This document shows positions 22,581-31,182 of a stretch of 64,000 bases of DNA, in pieces. Source of the DNA: Staphylococcus coagulans (GTDB taxonomy: Bacteria; Bacillota; Bacilli; Staphylococcales; Staphylococcaceae). Each line of letters starts with the position of its first letter. Position 1 is the first letter of the stretch. Location of the stretch: positions 1 through 64,000 of the forward strand of contig NZ_PPQN01000022.1 in NCBI RefSeq assembly GCF_002901995.1. Direction: 5' to 3'. Made by a program: the position numbers and the translations under genes. The notes below the pieces were generated by a model that was given only the letters and a program-made list of their open reading frames with translations, did no database searches and had not been told where the DNA came from.

Positions 22581-23225
22581 ATGGAAGATTACAACCAAAA
22601 CTATCTTTTAAGTTTGCAATATTATGACAGTCCAATAGACGCATTACGTAGCATTGCTGAAAAGAACAAAGTACCTATTATCGATCAATTATCATTAGAT
22701 TTGATTAAACAATTGATTCGAATTCACAATTCTAAACAAATATTAGAAATAGGGAGTGCTATTGGCTATAGTGCTATGCAATTTGCTTCTGTTAATTCAG
22801 ATATTCAAGTTACAACAATTGAGCGTAACGAAGCCATGATACAAGAAGCAAAAGCAAACATTGAAAATTTAGGGTACCAGTCTCAAATTCAATTGATTGA
22901 AGCAGATGCCGCAGACGCATTGGAACTTGTAAATGATCGAATCTATGACATGATTTTTATAGATGCAGCGAAAGCGCAATCGCAACGATTTTTTGAGCTT
23001 TATAGTCCACTGCTTCGTGAAAAAGGTGTTATTATAACAGATAATGTTTTATATCATGGTTTTGTTGCCAATATTGATGTAGTAAAGAGTCGAAATGTTA
23101 AACAAATGGTTAAAAAAGTACAAAAATATAATGCATGGTTGAGTCAAAGAGAAGACTACTCAACCAACTTTGTTCACATGGATGATGGTTTAGCCATTTC
23201 AATAAAGGAGAGTAAAAATGACTGA
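22581..23225 (+). CDS. trmR: tRNA 5-hydroxyuridine methyltransferase TrmR (YrrM)
   Basis: SAM-dependent O-methyltransferase of 214 aa. In Bacillus, TrmR methylates 5-hydroxyuridine at wobble position 34 to 5-methoxyuridine. Motif I is ILEIGSAIGYSAMQFA, the acidic SAM contact is TIERN, and the metal-dependent COMT-like motifs are MIFIDAAKAQ and DNVLYHG. AAAGGAAG precedes the ATG. It overlaps the next gene by eight bases; that gene belongs to the family that makes the hydroxyl group TrmR methylates, so substrate supply and methylation are encoded together. Confidence 0.88.
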   Translation: MEDYNQNYLLSLQYYDSPIDALRSIAEKNKVPIIDQLSLDLIKQLIRIHNSKQILEIGSAIGYSAMQFASVNSDIQVTTIERNEAMIQEAKANIENLGYQSQIQLIEADAADALELVNDRIYDMIFIDAAKAQSQRFFELYSPLLREKGVIITDNVLYHGFVANIDVVKSRNVKQMVKKVQKYNAWLSQREDYSTNFVHMDDGLAISIKESKND

Positions 23226-24147
23226 ATTATTAGTGACGCCGAAATCAATCGAACATATAAAGACACTTATTGAAAAAGGGGCAGACGCATTCGTAATTGG
23301 AGAAGAAAAATTTGGCTTGCGTCTTGCCGGTGAATTTAATCGTGATGCGATGCGTGAAGCAGTCAATCTCATTCATGCGGCAGGGAAAAAAGCATATGCA
23401 GCTGTGAATGGCATTTTCCATAATTATCATATTCCTGCACTTGAAGATTATATTGAATTTTTGCATGAAATTAGAGTTGATCGTATTATTTTCGGTGATC
23501 CTGCTGTCGTGATGATTGTCAAACAGCAAGCCGAACCAATCCCTTTGAACTGGAATGCAGAAACATTGGTTACGAACCATTTTCAATGTAACTATTGGGG
23601 GAAAAGAGGCGCTAAAAGAGCCGTATTAGCTAGAGAATTGAGTCTTGAAGAAATTATCAATATTAAGGAAAATAGTGATGTTGAAATAGAAGTGCAGGTT
23701 CACGGGATGACATGTATGTTCCAATCTAAGCGTATGCTTTTAGGTAATTATTACACATTCCAAGAGAGACAAATGAAAATAGAGCGCCAAAATATCGCAG
23801 ATGATGTGCAACTTCTACTTTACGATGAAGAGCGTGAGAATAAGTACCCTGTTTTTGAGGATTACAATGGTACACATATTATGTCACCGAACGATATTTG
23901 TTTAATCGAAGAATTAGAACCACTTTTTGAAGCAGGCATTGATAGTTTTAAAATTGATGGTGTGTTGCATGATGAAGCCTATATCAATACTGTGACGCAA
24001 CAATATCGAGAAGCTATTGATTTATACAACGAAGATCCAGAAGCGTATGATGATGAAAAATTTATGCTTGTAGAGCCAATTGAGGAAATTCAGCCTGAGC
24101 ACCGACCATTTGATGAAGGTTTTTATTACAAGCAAACAGTCTACTAA
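23218..24147 (+). CDS. U32-family tRNA hydroxylation protein, first paralogue (TrhP1/YrrN-like)
   Basis: Peptidase-U32-like protein of 309 aa. In Bacillus the YrrN/YrrO pair is needed for prephenate-dependent 5-hydroxyuridine formation in tRNA. The U32 core is recognisable (NRDAMREAVNLIHAAGKKAYAAVNG and IEVQVHGMTCMFQSKRM). Compared with the next gene it keeps only one cysteine in the His-Gly motif (HGMTC) and lacks the downstream cysteine group, so it should not hold the same iron-sulfur cluster by itself. It overlaps trmR by eight bases. TrhP1/2 numbering is by position. Confidence 0.85.
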   Translation: MTELLVTPKSIEHIKTLIEKGADAFVIGEEKFGLRLAGEFNRDAMREAVNLIHAAGKKAYAAVNGIFHNYHIPALEDYIEFLHEIRVDRIIFGDPAVVMIVKQQAEPIPLNWNAETLVTNHFQCNYWGKRGAKRAVLARELSLEEIINIKENSDVEIEVQVHGMTCMFQSKRMLLGNYYTFQERQMKIERQNIADDVQLLLYDEERENKYPVFEDYNGTHIMSPNDICLIEELEPLFEAGIDSFKIDGVLHDEAYINTVTQQYREAIDLYNEDPEAYDDEKFMLVEPIEEIQPEHRPFDEGFYYKQTVY

Positions 24148-24166
24148 TTTATGGGAGAGATTAAAG

Positions 24167-25435
24167 ATGAAGGTACTTGAAGAAGTTAAATCAGGTTCAA
24201 AACCTAAATTAAAAAAACCTGAATTACTTGCTCCAGCTGGTAATCTAGAAAAATTAAAAATTGCAATTCACTATGGTGCAGATGCTGTTTTTATAGGTGG
24301 CCAAGAATATGGTTTGCGTTCAAATGCTGATAATTTTACGATCGATGAAATTCGTGAAGGTGTTGAATTTGCAAATCAATACGGGGCAAAAGTTTATATT
24401 ACAACTAATATTATTGCTCATGACGAAAATATAGAAGGTCTTGAAGAATATTTACAACAACTTGAATCAACAGGTGCAACAGGTATCATTGTAGCTGATC
24501 CACTCATTATAGAAACATGTAAAAGTGTGGCACCAAAACTAGAAATCCATCTTTCAACACAACAATCATTAAGTAATTATAAAGCTGTTGAATACTGGAA
24601 AGAAGAGGGCTTAGATCGTGTCGTATTAGCCCGTGAGACAGGTGCAATGGAAATGAAAGAGATTAAGGATAAAGTTGATATTGAAATCGAAGCCTTTATT
24701 CATGGTGCTATGTGTATCGCTTATTCAGGTCGATGTACATTAAGCAATCACATGACTGCACGTGATTCCAATCGCGGTGGATGTTGTCAAAGTTGTCGTT
24801 GGGATTACGATTTGTTGACTGTCGATCAAGACGGTGAATTAGATGTTTATTATGATGAAAAAGGACAAGCAACACCTTTTGCAATGAGTCCAAGAGATTT
24901 AAAATTGATTGAATCGATTCCCAATATGATGGACTTAGGTATTGATTCATTAAAAATTGAAGGTAGAATGAAGTCGATTCATTATATAGCGACTGTTGTT
25001 TCTGTATATAGAAAAGTTATTGATGCTTACGCGGAAGATCCAGAGAATTTCAAAATAAAACCGGAATGGCTTTTTGAACTAGATAAGTGTGCTAACCGTG
25101 ATACTGCACCAGCATTCTTTAAAGGAACACCGGGTTATGAAGAGCAAATGTTCGGTAATGAATCTTCTAAAAAAGCACCTTTTGATTTCGTTGGGCTAGT
25201 TCTTGATTATGATGAAAAAAGTCAAATTGCTACAATCCAACAAAGAAATCACTTTAAGCCAGGTCAAGAAATTGAATTTTTCGGTCCGGAAATTCAAACT
25301 TTTTCACAAATTATAGATAAAATCTATGATGAAGAAGGTAATGAACTTGATGCTGCACGTCATCCATTACAAATTATACAAATTAAAGTAGACCAGCCAA
25401 TTTATCCTAACAACATGATGAGAAAGGAAGTTTAA
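24167..25435 (+). CDS. U32-family tRNA hydroxylation protein, second paralogue (TrhP2/YrrO-like)
   Basis: U32 protein of 422 aa, full length for YrrO/TrhP. It begins with PELLAPAGNLEKLKIAIHYGADAVFIGG. The cysteine set FIHGAMCIAYSGRC then DSNRGGCCQSCRW (about residues 180-210) is the expected iron-sulfur site. A C-terminal domain carries the later U32 region. The frame is open from 24080, inside the previous gene, but GGGAGAG (24153-24159) places the start at ATG 24167. It lies three bases before udk. It acts with trmR to build 5-methoxyuridine at wobble positions (inference from Bacillus). Confidence 0.9.
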   Translation: MKVLEEVKSGSKPKLKKPELLAPAGNLEKLKIAIHYGADAVFIGGQEYGLRSNADNFTIDEIREGVEFANQYGAKVYITTNIIAHDENIEGLEEYLQQLESTGATGIIVADPLIIETCKSVAPKLEIHLSTQQSLSNYKAVEYWKEEGLDRVVLARETGAMEMKEIKDKVDIEIEAFIHGAMCIAYSGRCTLSNHMTARDSNRGGCCQSCRWDYDLLTVDQDGELDVYYDEKGQATPFAMSPRDLKLIESIPNMMDLGIDSLKIEGRMKSIHYIATVVSVYRKVIDAYAEDPENFKIKPEWLFELDKCANRDTAPAFFKGTPGYEEQMFGNESSKKAPFDFVGLVLDYDEKSQIATIQQRNHFKPGQEIEFFGPEIQTFSQIIDKIYDEEGNELDAARHPLQIIQIKVDQPIYPNNMMRKEV

Positions 25436-25438
25436 AGC

Positions 25439-26062
25439 ATGGCAACAACGATAATCGGTATTGCTGGAGGATCAGGTTCAGGAAAAACTTCTGTGACAAA
25501 CGAAATAATGAACAATTTAGAGGGCCACAGTGTTGCACTGATGGAACAAGATTACTATTATAAAGATCAGTCACATCTCACTTTTGACCAGCGATTACAA
25601 ACAAATTATGATCATCCATTTGCATTTGATAATGATTTATTAATTCAAAATTTAAAAGCTTTACAGTCGGGACACAGTGTTGAAGTACCGACTTATGACT
25701 ATACGAAGCATACACGTAGTGATAAAACAATTGCATTTCAACCTAAAGATGTTATTATCGTAGAAGGTATATTTGCGCTTGAAAACAAAGAACTACGTGA
25801 TATGATGGATGTGAAAATTTTTGTCGACACGGATGCGGATTTGAGAATTTTACGTCGCTTAATTAGAGATACTGAAGAACGAGGACGTACGATGAATTCT
25901 GTAATCGAGCAATATCTCAATGTCGTGAGACCAATGCATAATCAGTTTATTGAGCCGACGAAAAAGTTTGCTGATATCATTATACCTGAAGGTGGTTCTA
26001 ATAAAGTTGCGATTGATATCATGACAACGAAAATTCAAGCGCTCGTTCGTAAACAAGATTAA
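25439..26062 (+). CDS. udk: Uridine kinase
   Basis: Phosphorylates uridine and cytidine in pyrimidine salvage (207 aa, standard length). The P-loop [13 protein letters not shown] is at about residues 7-19, the substrate region [10 protein letters not shown] follows, and the lid arginines are in [12 protein letters not shown]. The gene follows the trhP-like gene by three bases with AAAGGAAG upstream and precedes greA by 24, the same order as in Bacillus (yrrM-yrrN-yrrO-udk-greA). Confidence 0.96.
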   Translation: MATTIIGIAGGSGSGKTSVTNEIMNNLEGHSVALMEQDYYYKDQSHLTFDQRLQTNYDHPFAFDNDLLIQNLKALQSGHSVEVPTYDYTKHTRSDKTIAFQPKDVIIVEGIFALENKELRDMMDVKIFVDTDADLRILRRLIRDTEERGRTMNSVIEQYLNVVRPMHNQFIEPTKKFADIIIPEGGSNKVAIDIMTTKIQALVRKQD

Positions 26063-26086
26063 ATACATGTAAAAGGAAGATGTAAA

Positions 26087-26563
26087 ATGGAAAACCAAAA
26101 ACAATATCCAATGACGCAAGAAGGATTTGAAAAGTTAGAACAAGAACTCGAAGAATTAAAAACGGTAAAACGTCCTGAAGTCGTTGAAAAAATCAAAGTT
26201 GCGCGTAGTTTTGGTGATTTATCTGAGAACTCTGAGTACGATGCAGCTAAAGACGAACAAGGTTTTATCGAACAAGATATTCAACGTATTGAGACAATGC
26301 TTCGTCATGCTTTGATTATTGAAGATACAGGCGATAACCATGCTGTACAAATTGGTAAAACTGTAACTTTTGTTGAACTTCCTGGGGATGAAGAAGAAAG
26401 CTACCAAATTGTAGGATCTGCGGAATCAGATGCATTTAATGGTAAAATTTCTAACGAATCTCCAATGGCGCAAGCTTTAATTGGTAAGCAATTAAATGAA
26501 GAAGTACGCGTTCCTCTTCCAAATGGTGGAGAAATGAACGTTAAAATTATAGATATTAAATAA
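26087..26563 (+). CDS. greA: Transcription elongation factor GreA
   Basis: Rescues backtracked RNA polymerase by stimulating transcript cleavage (158 aa). The N-terminal coiled coil (about 10-75) carries the acidic tip ([15 protein letters not shown]). The C-terminal FKBP-like domain has [26 protein letters not shown] and ends [13 protein letters not shown]. The start is preceded by AAAGGAAG. It is the last gene of the trmR operon; an unusual pair of inverted repeats begins at its stop codon. Confidence 0.97.
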   Translation: MENQKQYPMTQEGFEKLEQELEELKTVKRPEVVEKIKVARSFGDLSENSEYDAAKDEQGFIEQDIQRIETMLRHALIIEDTGDNHAVQIGKTVTFVELPGDEEESYQIVGSAESDAFNGKISNESPMAQALIGKQLNEEVRVPLPNGGEMNVKIIDIK

Positions 26564-26638
26564 ACTTAGATGAATGTAATAAGTAGGACATTGGCATCTA
26601 AGTTGCTCTTTTAGAATTTTGAAGTGAACCAATGTCCT
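26563..26638 (+). terminator. Interleaved inverted repeats after greA
   Basis: Two perfect 10-bp inverted repeats interlock. AACTTAGATG (26563-26572) pairs with CATCTAAGTT (26595-26604), and AGGACATTGG (26585-26594) pairs with CCAATGTCCT (26629-26638). The order A-B-A'-B' is that of a pseudoknot. The first hairpin is followed by GCTCTTTTAG, so it may act as the greA terminator. Confidence 0.7.
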
Positions 26639-26684
26639 CAATCTCACCTTAGTGATTTATTTACATAAATTTGTTTTTTTGATT

Positions 26685-26716
26685 CGGTGTATGGTTTAAT
26701 CACCGTTTCTTTTTTT
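26685..26716 (+). terminator. Hairpin with T-run upstream of the pxp cluster
   Basis: CGGTG (26685-26689) pairs with CACCG (26701-26705), followed by TTTCTTTTTTT. It may be a back-up greA terminator or an attenuator of the following operon. The remaining bases to 26866 are AT-rich and carry no gene. Confidence 0.5.
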
Positions 26717-26866
26717 GAATTAAAAACTTTAAAAATAACTTTATTTAATTAAATTTGAATAACAACGTTTCGTAGCTATTTGTTAATACAACGCTTCATT
26801 GCGATGGACTTTTACAAAATGATAAAATGGGAATTATGTAAGGGTTTTTATAAAGGGGGGCTACAA

Positions 26867-27601
26867 TTGAATTTTCGTCAAATCAGTGAGCAATCGTTCA
26901 TGATTTATTTTAAATCCGAAATAAGTGAAGATGTCTTTGAAAATGTTAATTTTGTGGTTGATTATCTTCGTTCAAAAAACCATCCATATATACAAGAAGT
27001 TGTGCCGTCTTATCGAGCAATTTTAGTTTATTTTGATGGTATCCGTATTACTTTTGAAACATTAATTGAAGAACTTAAACTCAATCAACTGGATTATAAT
27101 CATGAACATAACGCACAAGGGCAGCGTAGAATTATTAATTTACCTGTGCTATATGGAGGGAAATGGGGACCTGACATTGACGTCGTTGCTGCCCATAACC
27201 AATTGTCAATAGAGCAAGTAATTCAATATCATACTGAAGCATTTTATCTCGTTTATATGATTGGCTTTATGCCAGGCTTTCCGTTTTTAGGAGGATTGAA
27301 CAAGAAGCTCCATACTCCGAGAAAAGAAGAGCCAAGAATTAAAATAAAAGCGGGATCAGTCGGTATTGCAAATAATCAAACAGGTCTGTATCCTTCAGAT
27401 TCTCCCGGTGGGTGGCAAATTATAGGAAGAACACCTATTGATGTTTTTAATCCCCATAGGGATCCTAAAATATTGTATAAACCTGGAGATAAAATAAAAT
27501 TTTATTCCATTAATGAGGAAAAATTCCTGCATGTACAAAAATATGTACAAAAAAATCAGCTAGATTATGATGAATGGGTGATGATTGAAGATGTCGATTA
27601 A
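26867..27601 (+). CDS. pxpB: 5-oxoprolinase subunit PxpB (KipI/AHS1 domain)
   Basis: Protein of 244 aa with the KipI/AHS1 domain. PxpB with PxpC and PxpA forms the bacterial ATP-dependent 5-oxoprolinase; the same AHS1 fold is half of the carboxyltransferase domain in urea carboxylase. Seen: VPSYRAILVYF, IINLPVLYGGKWGPDI, YMIGFMPGFPFLGGL and SVGIANNQTGLYPSDSPGGWQIIGRTP, all family hallmarks. The frame is open from 26780, but the TTG at 26867 is chosen because AAAGGGGGG (26852-26860) is the only good ribosome site and gives MNFRQISEQSF. It overlaps pxpC by 11 bases. Confidence 0.9.
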   Translation: MNFRQISEQSFMIYFKSEISEDVFENVNFVVDYLRSKNHPYIQEVVPSYRAILVYFDGIRITFETLIEELKLNQLDYNHEHNAQGQRRIINLPVLYGGKWGPDIDVVAAHNQLSIEQVIQYHTEAFYLVYMIGFMPGFPFLGGLNKKLHTPRKEEPRIKIKAGSVGIANNQTGLYPSDSPGGWQIIGRTPIDVFNPHRDPKILYKPGDKIKFYSINEEKFLHVQKYVQKNQLDYDEWVMIEDVD

Positions 27602-28616
27602 AATATTAAAGCCCGGATTATTTACCACAGTTCAAGATATGGGACGTTATAGTCATCAGTTTGAAGGGTATTCACCTGCTGGTGTATTAGATAGGCCGAG
27701 TTATGAAATATTAAATACTTTATTAGAAACGGAAAACCAACCCGCAATTGAAGTGACAATGATTGGACCTAAAATCAAGTTTTTAAGAAGAAATTTAATT
27801 GCATTAACAGGAGCACAATTTTCAGCTACTTTAAATAACGAACCTATTCCTCACCAAACAGTAATTAAGGTAGAAAAGGGCGACGTACTCGATGTAGGAA
27901 AAGTAGAAAAAGGAATGCGAGGCTATATCGGGTTTGCTGAAATATTAGATATCCCAAAAGTCGAAGGGAGCTATTCTACACATACTCGGACACGAATTGG
28001 TGGCTATAAAGGGCGTCAATTAAAGGAAAATGATATTTTGAAAACCATGCCAGGTAGTATAGATCTCAGTTTAATCGGGCGTTCAAGTGATTACTCTAGT
28101 TTTAATAAAGCAAGACACTTACCGATCGGCATCATGGATGGACCACAACTTGAATCTTTTACAAGACGAACAATTAAGGAGATTGAGCAATTTGAATTCA
28201 AAATTTCGGAAAGTTCAGACCGGATGGGCTATCGTTTAAAAGGGCAATCGATTCAACCCTTCCAAAGCGCCGATATTATTTCTGAACCTGTTGCATTAGG
28301 TAGTGTTCAAGTGCCTAAAGATGGCAATCCAATTATTTTATTAAATGACAGACAGACGGTTGGCGGGTACACAAAAATTGGTACTGTCATTGATTGTGAC
28401 ATCGTTGATATTGCACAAAAACAACCTGGAGAAACAATAAAATTTGAATGGATTACATTTAATGAAGCTAACGAAATTTTAGCAAGAAAGCGACGTAAGC
28501 TTGATGACGCAAAAGCTAAAATTCGTAAACAACCGCAACGTTTCTTAAAAAACATTCGACCTACACAGCAAAAAATTAAAACTGTTCTTAAAGGAGATCA
28601 ATTACCATGGATTTAA
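27591..28616 (+). CDS. pxpC: 5-oxoprolinase subunit PxpC (KipA/AHS2 domain)
   Basis: KipA/AHS2-domain protein of 341 aa. It starts with the family signature IKILKPGLFTTVQDMGR. Also seen are GAQFSATLNN, the late SSDRMGYRLKG, and the active-site-like region SEPVALGSVQVPKDGNPIILLNDRQTVGGY. The C-terminus (about 295-341) is very basic (RKRRKLDDAKAKIRKQPQR), an extension of unknown use. ATG 27591 lies 11 bases inside pxpB. The 3' end overlaps the BCCP gene by 10 bases, so translation of the whole cluster is coupled. Confidence 0.9.
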   Translation: MSIKILKPGLFTTVQDMGRYSHQFEGYSPAGVLDRPSYEILNTLLETENQPAIEVTMIGPKIKFLRRNLIALTGAQFSATLNNEPIPHQTVIKVEKGDVLDVGKVEKGMRGYIGFAEILDIPKVEGSYSTHTRTRIGGYKGRQLKENDILKTMPGSIDLSLIGRSSDYSSFNKARHLPIGIMDGPQLESFTRRTIKEIEQFEFKISESSDRMGYRLKGQSIQPFQSADIISEPVALGSVQVPKDGNPIILLNDRQTVGGYTKIGTVIDCDIVDIAQKQPGETIKFEWITFNEANEILARKRRKLDDAKAKIRKQPQRFLKNIRPTQQKIKTVLKGDQLPWI

Positions 28617-29047
28617 AACAAATCGAACAAACATTAAACTTGTTAAATCATTACGGCGCGAAACACTTTAAATATAAAGATGATGATATTGAACTTGAAT
28701 TGGACTTGTTTACTAATACTAACGGTCAATCAACTGAACAATTTGACGCTTCTCCATTACAAGTAGCTCAAAACACAAATGAGAATGTACAAAAGCAAGA
28801 AGAAAATGAATCAAAAGCGATTCGCTCACAAATGATAGGAACATTCTATTTGCAAGATGAAAAAGAATTAACTAAACCCGTTATTAAAGTTGGCGACAAA
28901 GTCAATAAAGGAGACATTATCGGCTACATTGAAGCGATGAAAGTTATGAATGAAGTTACTGCTGATGAGGATGGAGAAATCCAAGAAATTTTAATTGGCC
29001 ACGGTGAGAATGTCGAATTTAATCAAGCAATTGTAACTTTAAAATAA
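28607..29047 (+). CDS. Biotin carboxyl carrier protein of the pxp cluster
   Basis: BCCP of 146 aa with an acidic, Gln-rich linker (about 40-70) and a C-terminal biotinyl domain. The biotin site is EAMKVMNEV with Lys112, about 34 residues from the end as usual. It resembles AccB, but its operon partners are biotin carboxylase and the AHS1/AHS2 proteins rather than fab genes. Staphylococci generally carry another accB-accC pair elsewhere, so this one probably serves a different carboxylase (inference). It overlaps pxpC by 10 bases. Confidence 0.92.
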   Translation: MDLKQIEQTLNLLNHYGAKHFKYKDDDIELELDLFTNTNGQSTEQFDASPLQVAQNTNENVQKQEENESKAIRSQMIGTFYLQDEKELTKPVIKVGDKVNKGDIIGYIEAMKVMNEVTADEDGEIQEILIGHGENVEFNQAIVTLK

Positions 29048-29060
29048 TGGGGGTGAAAGC

Positions 29061-30431
29061 ATGTATCGTGTATTAGTTGCAAATAGAGGAGAAATAGCGG
29101 TGCGTATTATAAGAGCGCTTAGAGAAATGGGGATGGAGTCTGTCGCGATTTATGCCGTTGGTGATGAAGATAGTTTGCATGTGAAACTCGCTGATGACGC
29201 CGTCTGCATCGGGCAGCCTAATCCACTTGATAGTTATTTGCATATTCGTAAAATCTTGTCAGCCGCAGAAGTTACAAATGCAAATGCAATTCATCCGGGC
29301 TATGGCTTCTTATCTGAAAGCCCAGTTTTTGCTGAAAAAGTAGAAAGCGAAGGCCTCTATTTTATTGGCCCTACTAAAGAAACAATGAAATTAATGGGAG
29401 ATAAAATTACTGCGAGACAAACCGTTGACCAAGCAGGCGTGCCAGTCATTCCTGGTTCAAAATCGTCTGTAGAAGATATTGAAGAAATTGAAAAACTTGC
29501 AGAAGAAATTGGTTATCCACTTGTTATTAAAGCGGCAAGTGGTGGAGGCGGTAAAGGTATTCGTATTGTTAAAGACGAATCTCAATTAGAACGCGCATTT
29601 AAAGAAGCCAAAAGCGAAGGTAATAAATATTTTAACGATGATCGTGTTTATGTTGAGGCATTTATCCCTGTAGCAAAACATGTTGAAGTTCAAGTTTTGG
29701 GTGATGGACAAGGACAATATATCCATTTAGGCGAGAGAGATTGCTCTGTACAAAGAAAAAACCAAAAACTGATTGAAGAGTCGCCATGTAGCGCTTTAAG
29801 TGATGAAAAAAGAGAAAAGATTTGTAATGATGCTGTCAAAGTAGCTCAAGCTGCTCAATATAGAAGTGCAGGAACGATTGAGTTTCTTGTTACGGAGGAT
29901 GCTTATTACTTTATTGAAATGAATGCACGTATTCAAGTCGAGCATACAGTGACTGAAATGCGTACGGATATTGATCTAGTTCGCCAACAATTATTAATAA
30001 TGAAGAACGGTCAACTCGATTTAAATCAGGAAGATATTTCGTTTAAAGGCCATGTCATAGAAGCAAGAATTAACGCTGAAGATCCTGAAAAAGGGTTCCG
30101 TCCGACACCGGGTACAGTTCAACGCCTTCATTTCCCTCATGGCTTCAATATACGAGTTGACTCGCTTTTATACAGCGGTTATACTGTATCTTCATATTAC
30201 GATTCACTTGTAGCTAAAGTCATAGTCAAAGGTGAATCTAGACAACATGCGATTGAAAAATTAAAAGTAACATTAGATGAACTCGTTATAGATGGTTTTA
30301 GTACGACTGCAGACTTTTTATATGCATTACTTTCGTATCCGCCATATTTTGAAGGAGATGCAAAAGAAGTAGATATTAAATTTTTAGACCGACATAACAT
30401 ATTTAAGGAGGTCACTGAAAATGAAAATTGA
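29061..30431 (+). CDS. Biotin carboxylase (AccC-type) of the pxp cluster
   Basis: ATP-grasp enzyme of 456 aa that carboxylates biotin on the carrier protein. It begins [19 protein letters not shown]. The ATP-binding glycine loop [14 protein letters not shown], the bicarbonate and biotin site residues ([32 protein letters not shown]) and the C-terminal part are complete. It lies 13 bases after the BCCP gene behind GGGGGTG, and its end overlaps pxpA by 11 bases. It is probably dedicated to the carboxylase suggested by the surrounding AHS1/AHS2 genes. Confidence 0.93.
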   Translation: MYRVLVANRGEIAVRIIRALREMGMESVAIYAVGDEDSLHVKLADDAVCIGQPNPLDSYLHIRKILSAAEVTNANAIHPGYGFLSESPVFAEKVESEGLYFIGPTKETMKLMGDKITARQTVDQAGVPVIPGSKSSVEDIEEIEKLAEEIGYPLVIKAASGGGGKGIRIVKDESQLERAFKEAKSEGNKYFNDDRVYVEAFIPVAKHVEVQVLGDGQGQYIHLGERDCSVQRKNQKLIEESPCSALSDEKREKICNDAVKVAQAAQYRSAGTIEFLVTEDAYYFIEMNARIQVEHTVTEMRTDIDLVRQQLLIMKNGQLDLNQEDISFKGHVIEARINAEDPEKGFRPTPGTVQRLHFPHGFNIRVDSLLYSGYTVSSYYDSLVAKVIVKGESRQHAIEKLKVTLDELVIDGFSTTADFLYALLSYPPYFEGDAKEVDIKFLDRHNIFKEVTENEN

Positions 30432-31179
30432 TTTAAACTGTGATTTAGGTGAAAGCTTTGGTAATTACAAAATTGGTAACGATCAATCTGTCATACCTTT
30501 AATTACATCTGCAAATATTGCATGTGGCTTTCATGCGGGTGATGAAAATGTTATGGCTGAAACAGTTAAACTTGCCAAACAAAATCATGTAGGTATCGGT
30601 GCACATCCAGGTTTTCCTGACTTGCAGGGTTTTGGTCGTCGAAACTTAGACATGTCATTAAAGGAAATTTTTAATATGGTGGTCTATCAAGTTGGTGCCT
30701 TAAAAACTTTTTGCGACATTCAAGGCGTCAAACTTAATCATGTGAAACCACATGGGGCTTTATATCAAATGGCTTCTAGAAATGCAGACATCGCAAAGGC
30801 GATTGCTTCTGCAATCCATCAAATAGACCCAAAATTATATTTAATGGGGCTCTCTAATTCTATTTTGATTGAGGAGGGAAGAAAGCAAGGATTAAATGTG
30901 GCTTCTGAAGTTTTTGCCGATCGTAGATATGAGAATGACGGCCAATTAGTCAGTCGTAAAAAGGAAGGCGCCGTTATCGAAGATTCACATGAGGCTATTG
31001 AACAAGTTTTACAAATGGTTAAAGAAGGTACTGTTAAAACGATTTCAGGTGAAATAATAGATATCAAAGCAGATACTATTTGTGTTCACGGGGATGGTGC
31101 TCATGCACTGGATTTCGTTAAACAAATTCGATCGCATCTCTCAGATGAAAATGTTGATATCAGTACATTAGGGGGTTAA
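30421..31179 (+). CDS. pxpA: 5-oxoprolinase subunit PxpA (LamB/YcsF family)
   Basis: LamB/YcsF-family protein of 252 aa, full length. PxpA catalyses the ring-opening part of ATP-dependent 5-oxoproline hydrolysis with PxpBC. The motifs [11 protein letters not shown] at the start, [34 protein letters not shown] and [10 protein letters not shown] are all present. The ATG lies inside the end of the biotin carboxylase gene, with AAGGAGG upstream. It is unusual in being separated from pxpB and pxpC by two biotin-enzyme genes. Confidence 0.93.
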   Translation: MKIDLNCDLGESFGNYKIGNDQSVIPLITSANIACGFHAGDENVMAETVKLAKQNHVGIGAHPGFPDLQGFGRRNLDMSLKEIFNMVVYQVGALKTFCDIQGVKLNHVKPHGALYQMASRNADIAKAIASAIHQIDPKLYLMGLSNSILIEEGRKQGLNVASEVFADRRYENDGQLVSRKKEGAVIEDSHEAIEQVLQMVKEGTVKTISGEIIDIKADTICVHGDGAHALDFVKQIRSHLSDENVDISTLGG

Positions 31180-31182
31180 TAA

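Noticed and set aside
26087-26638. CRISPR or tandem repeat near greA
   Set aside because: The repeats are two inverted pairs used once each, not spaced direct repeats.
28607-30431. Housekeeping acetyl-CoA carboxylase accB-accC
   Set aside because: Sequence alone would allow it, but the overlap with pxpC and pxpA argues for a dedicated role, so the acc symbols were withheld.
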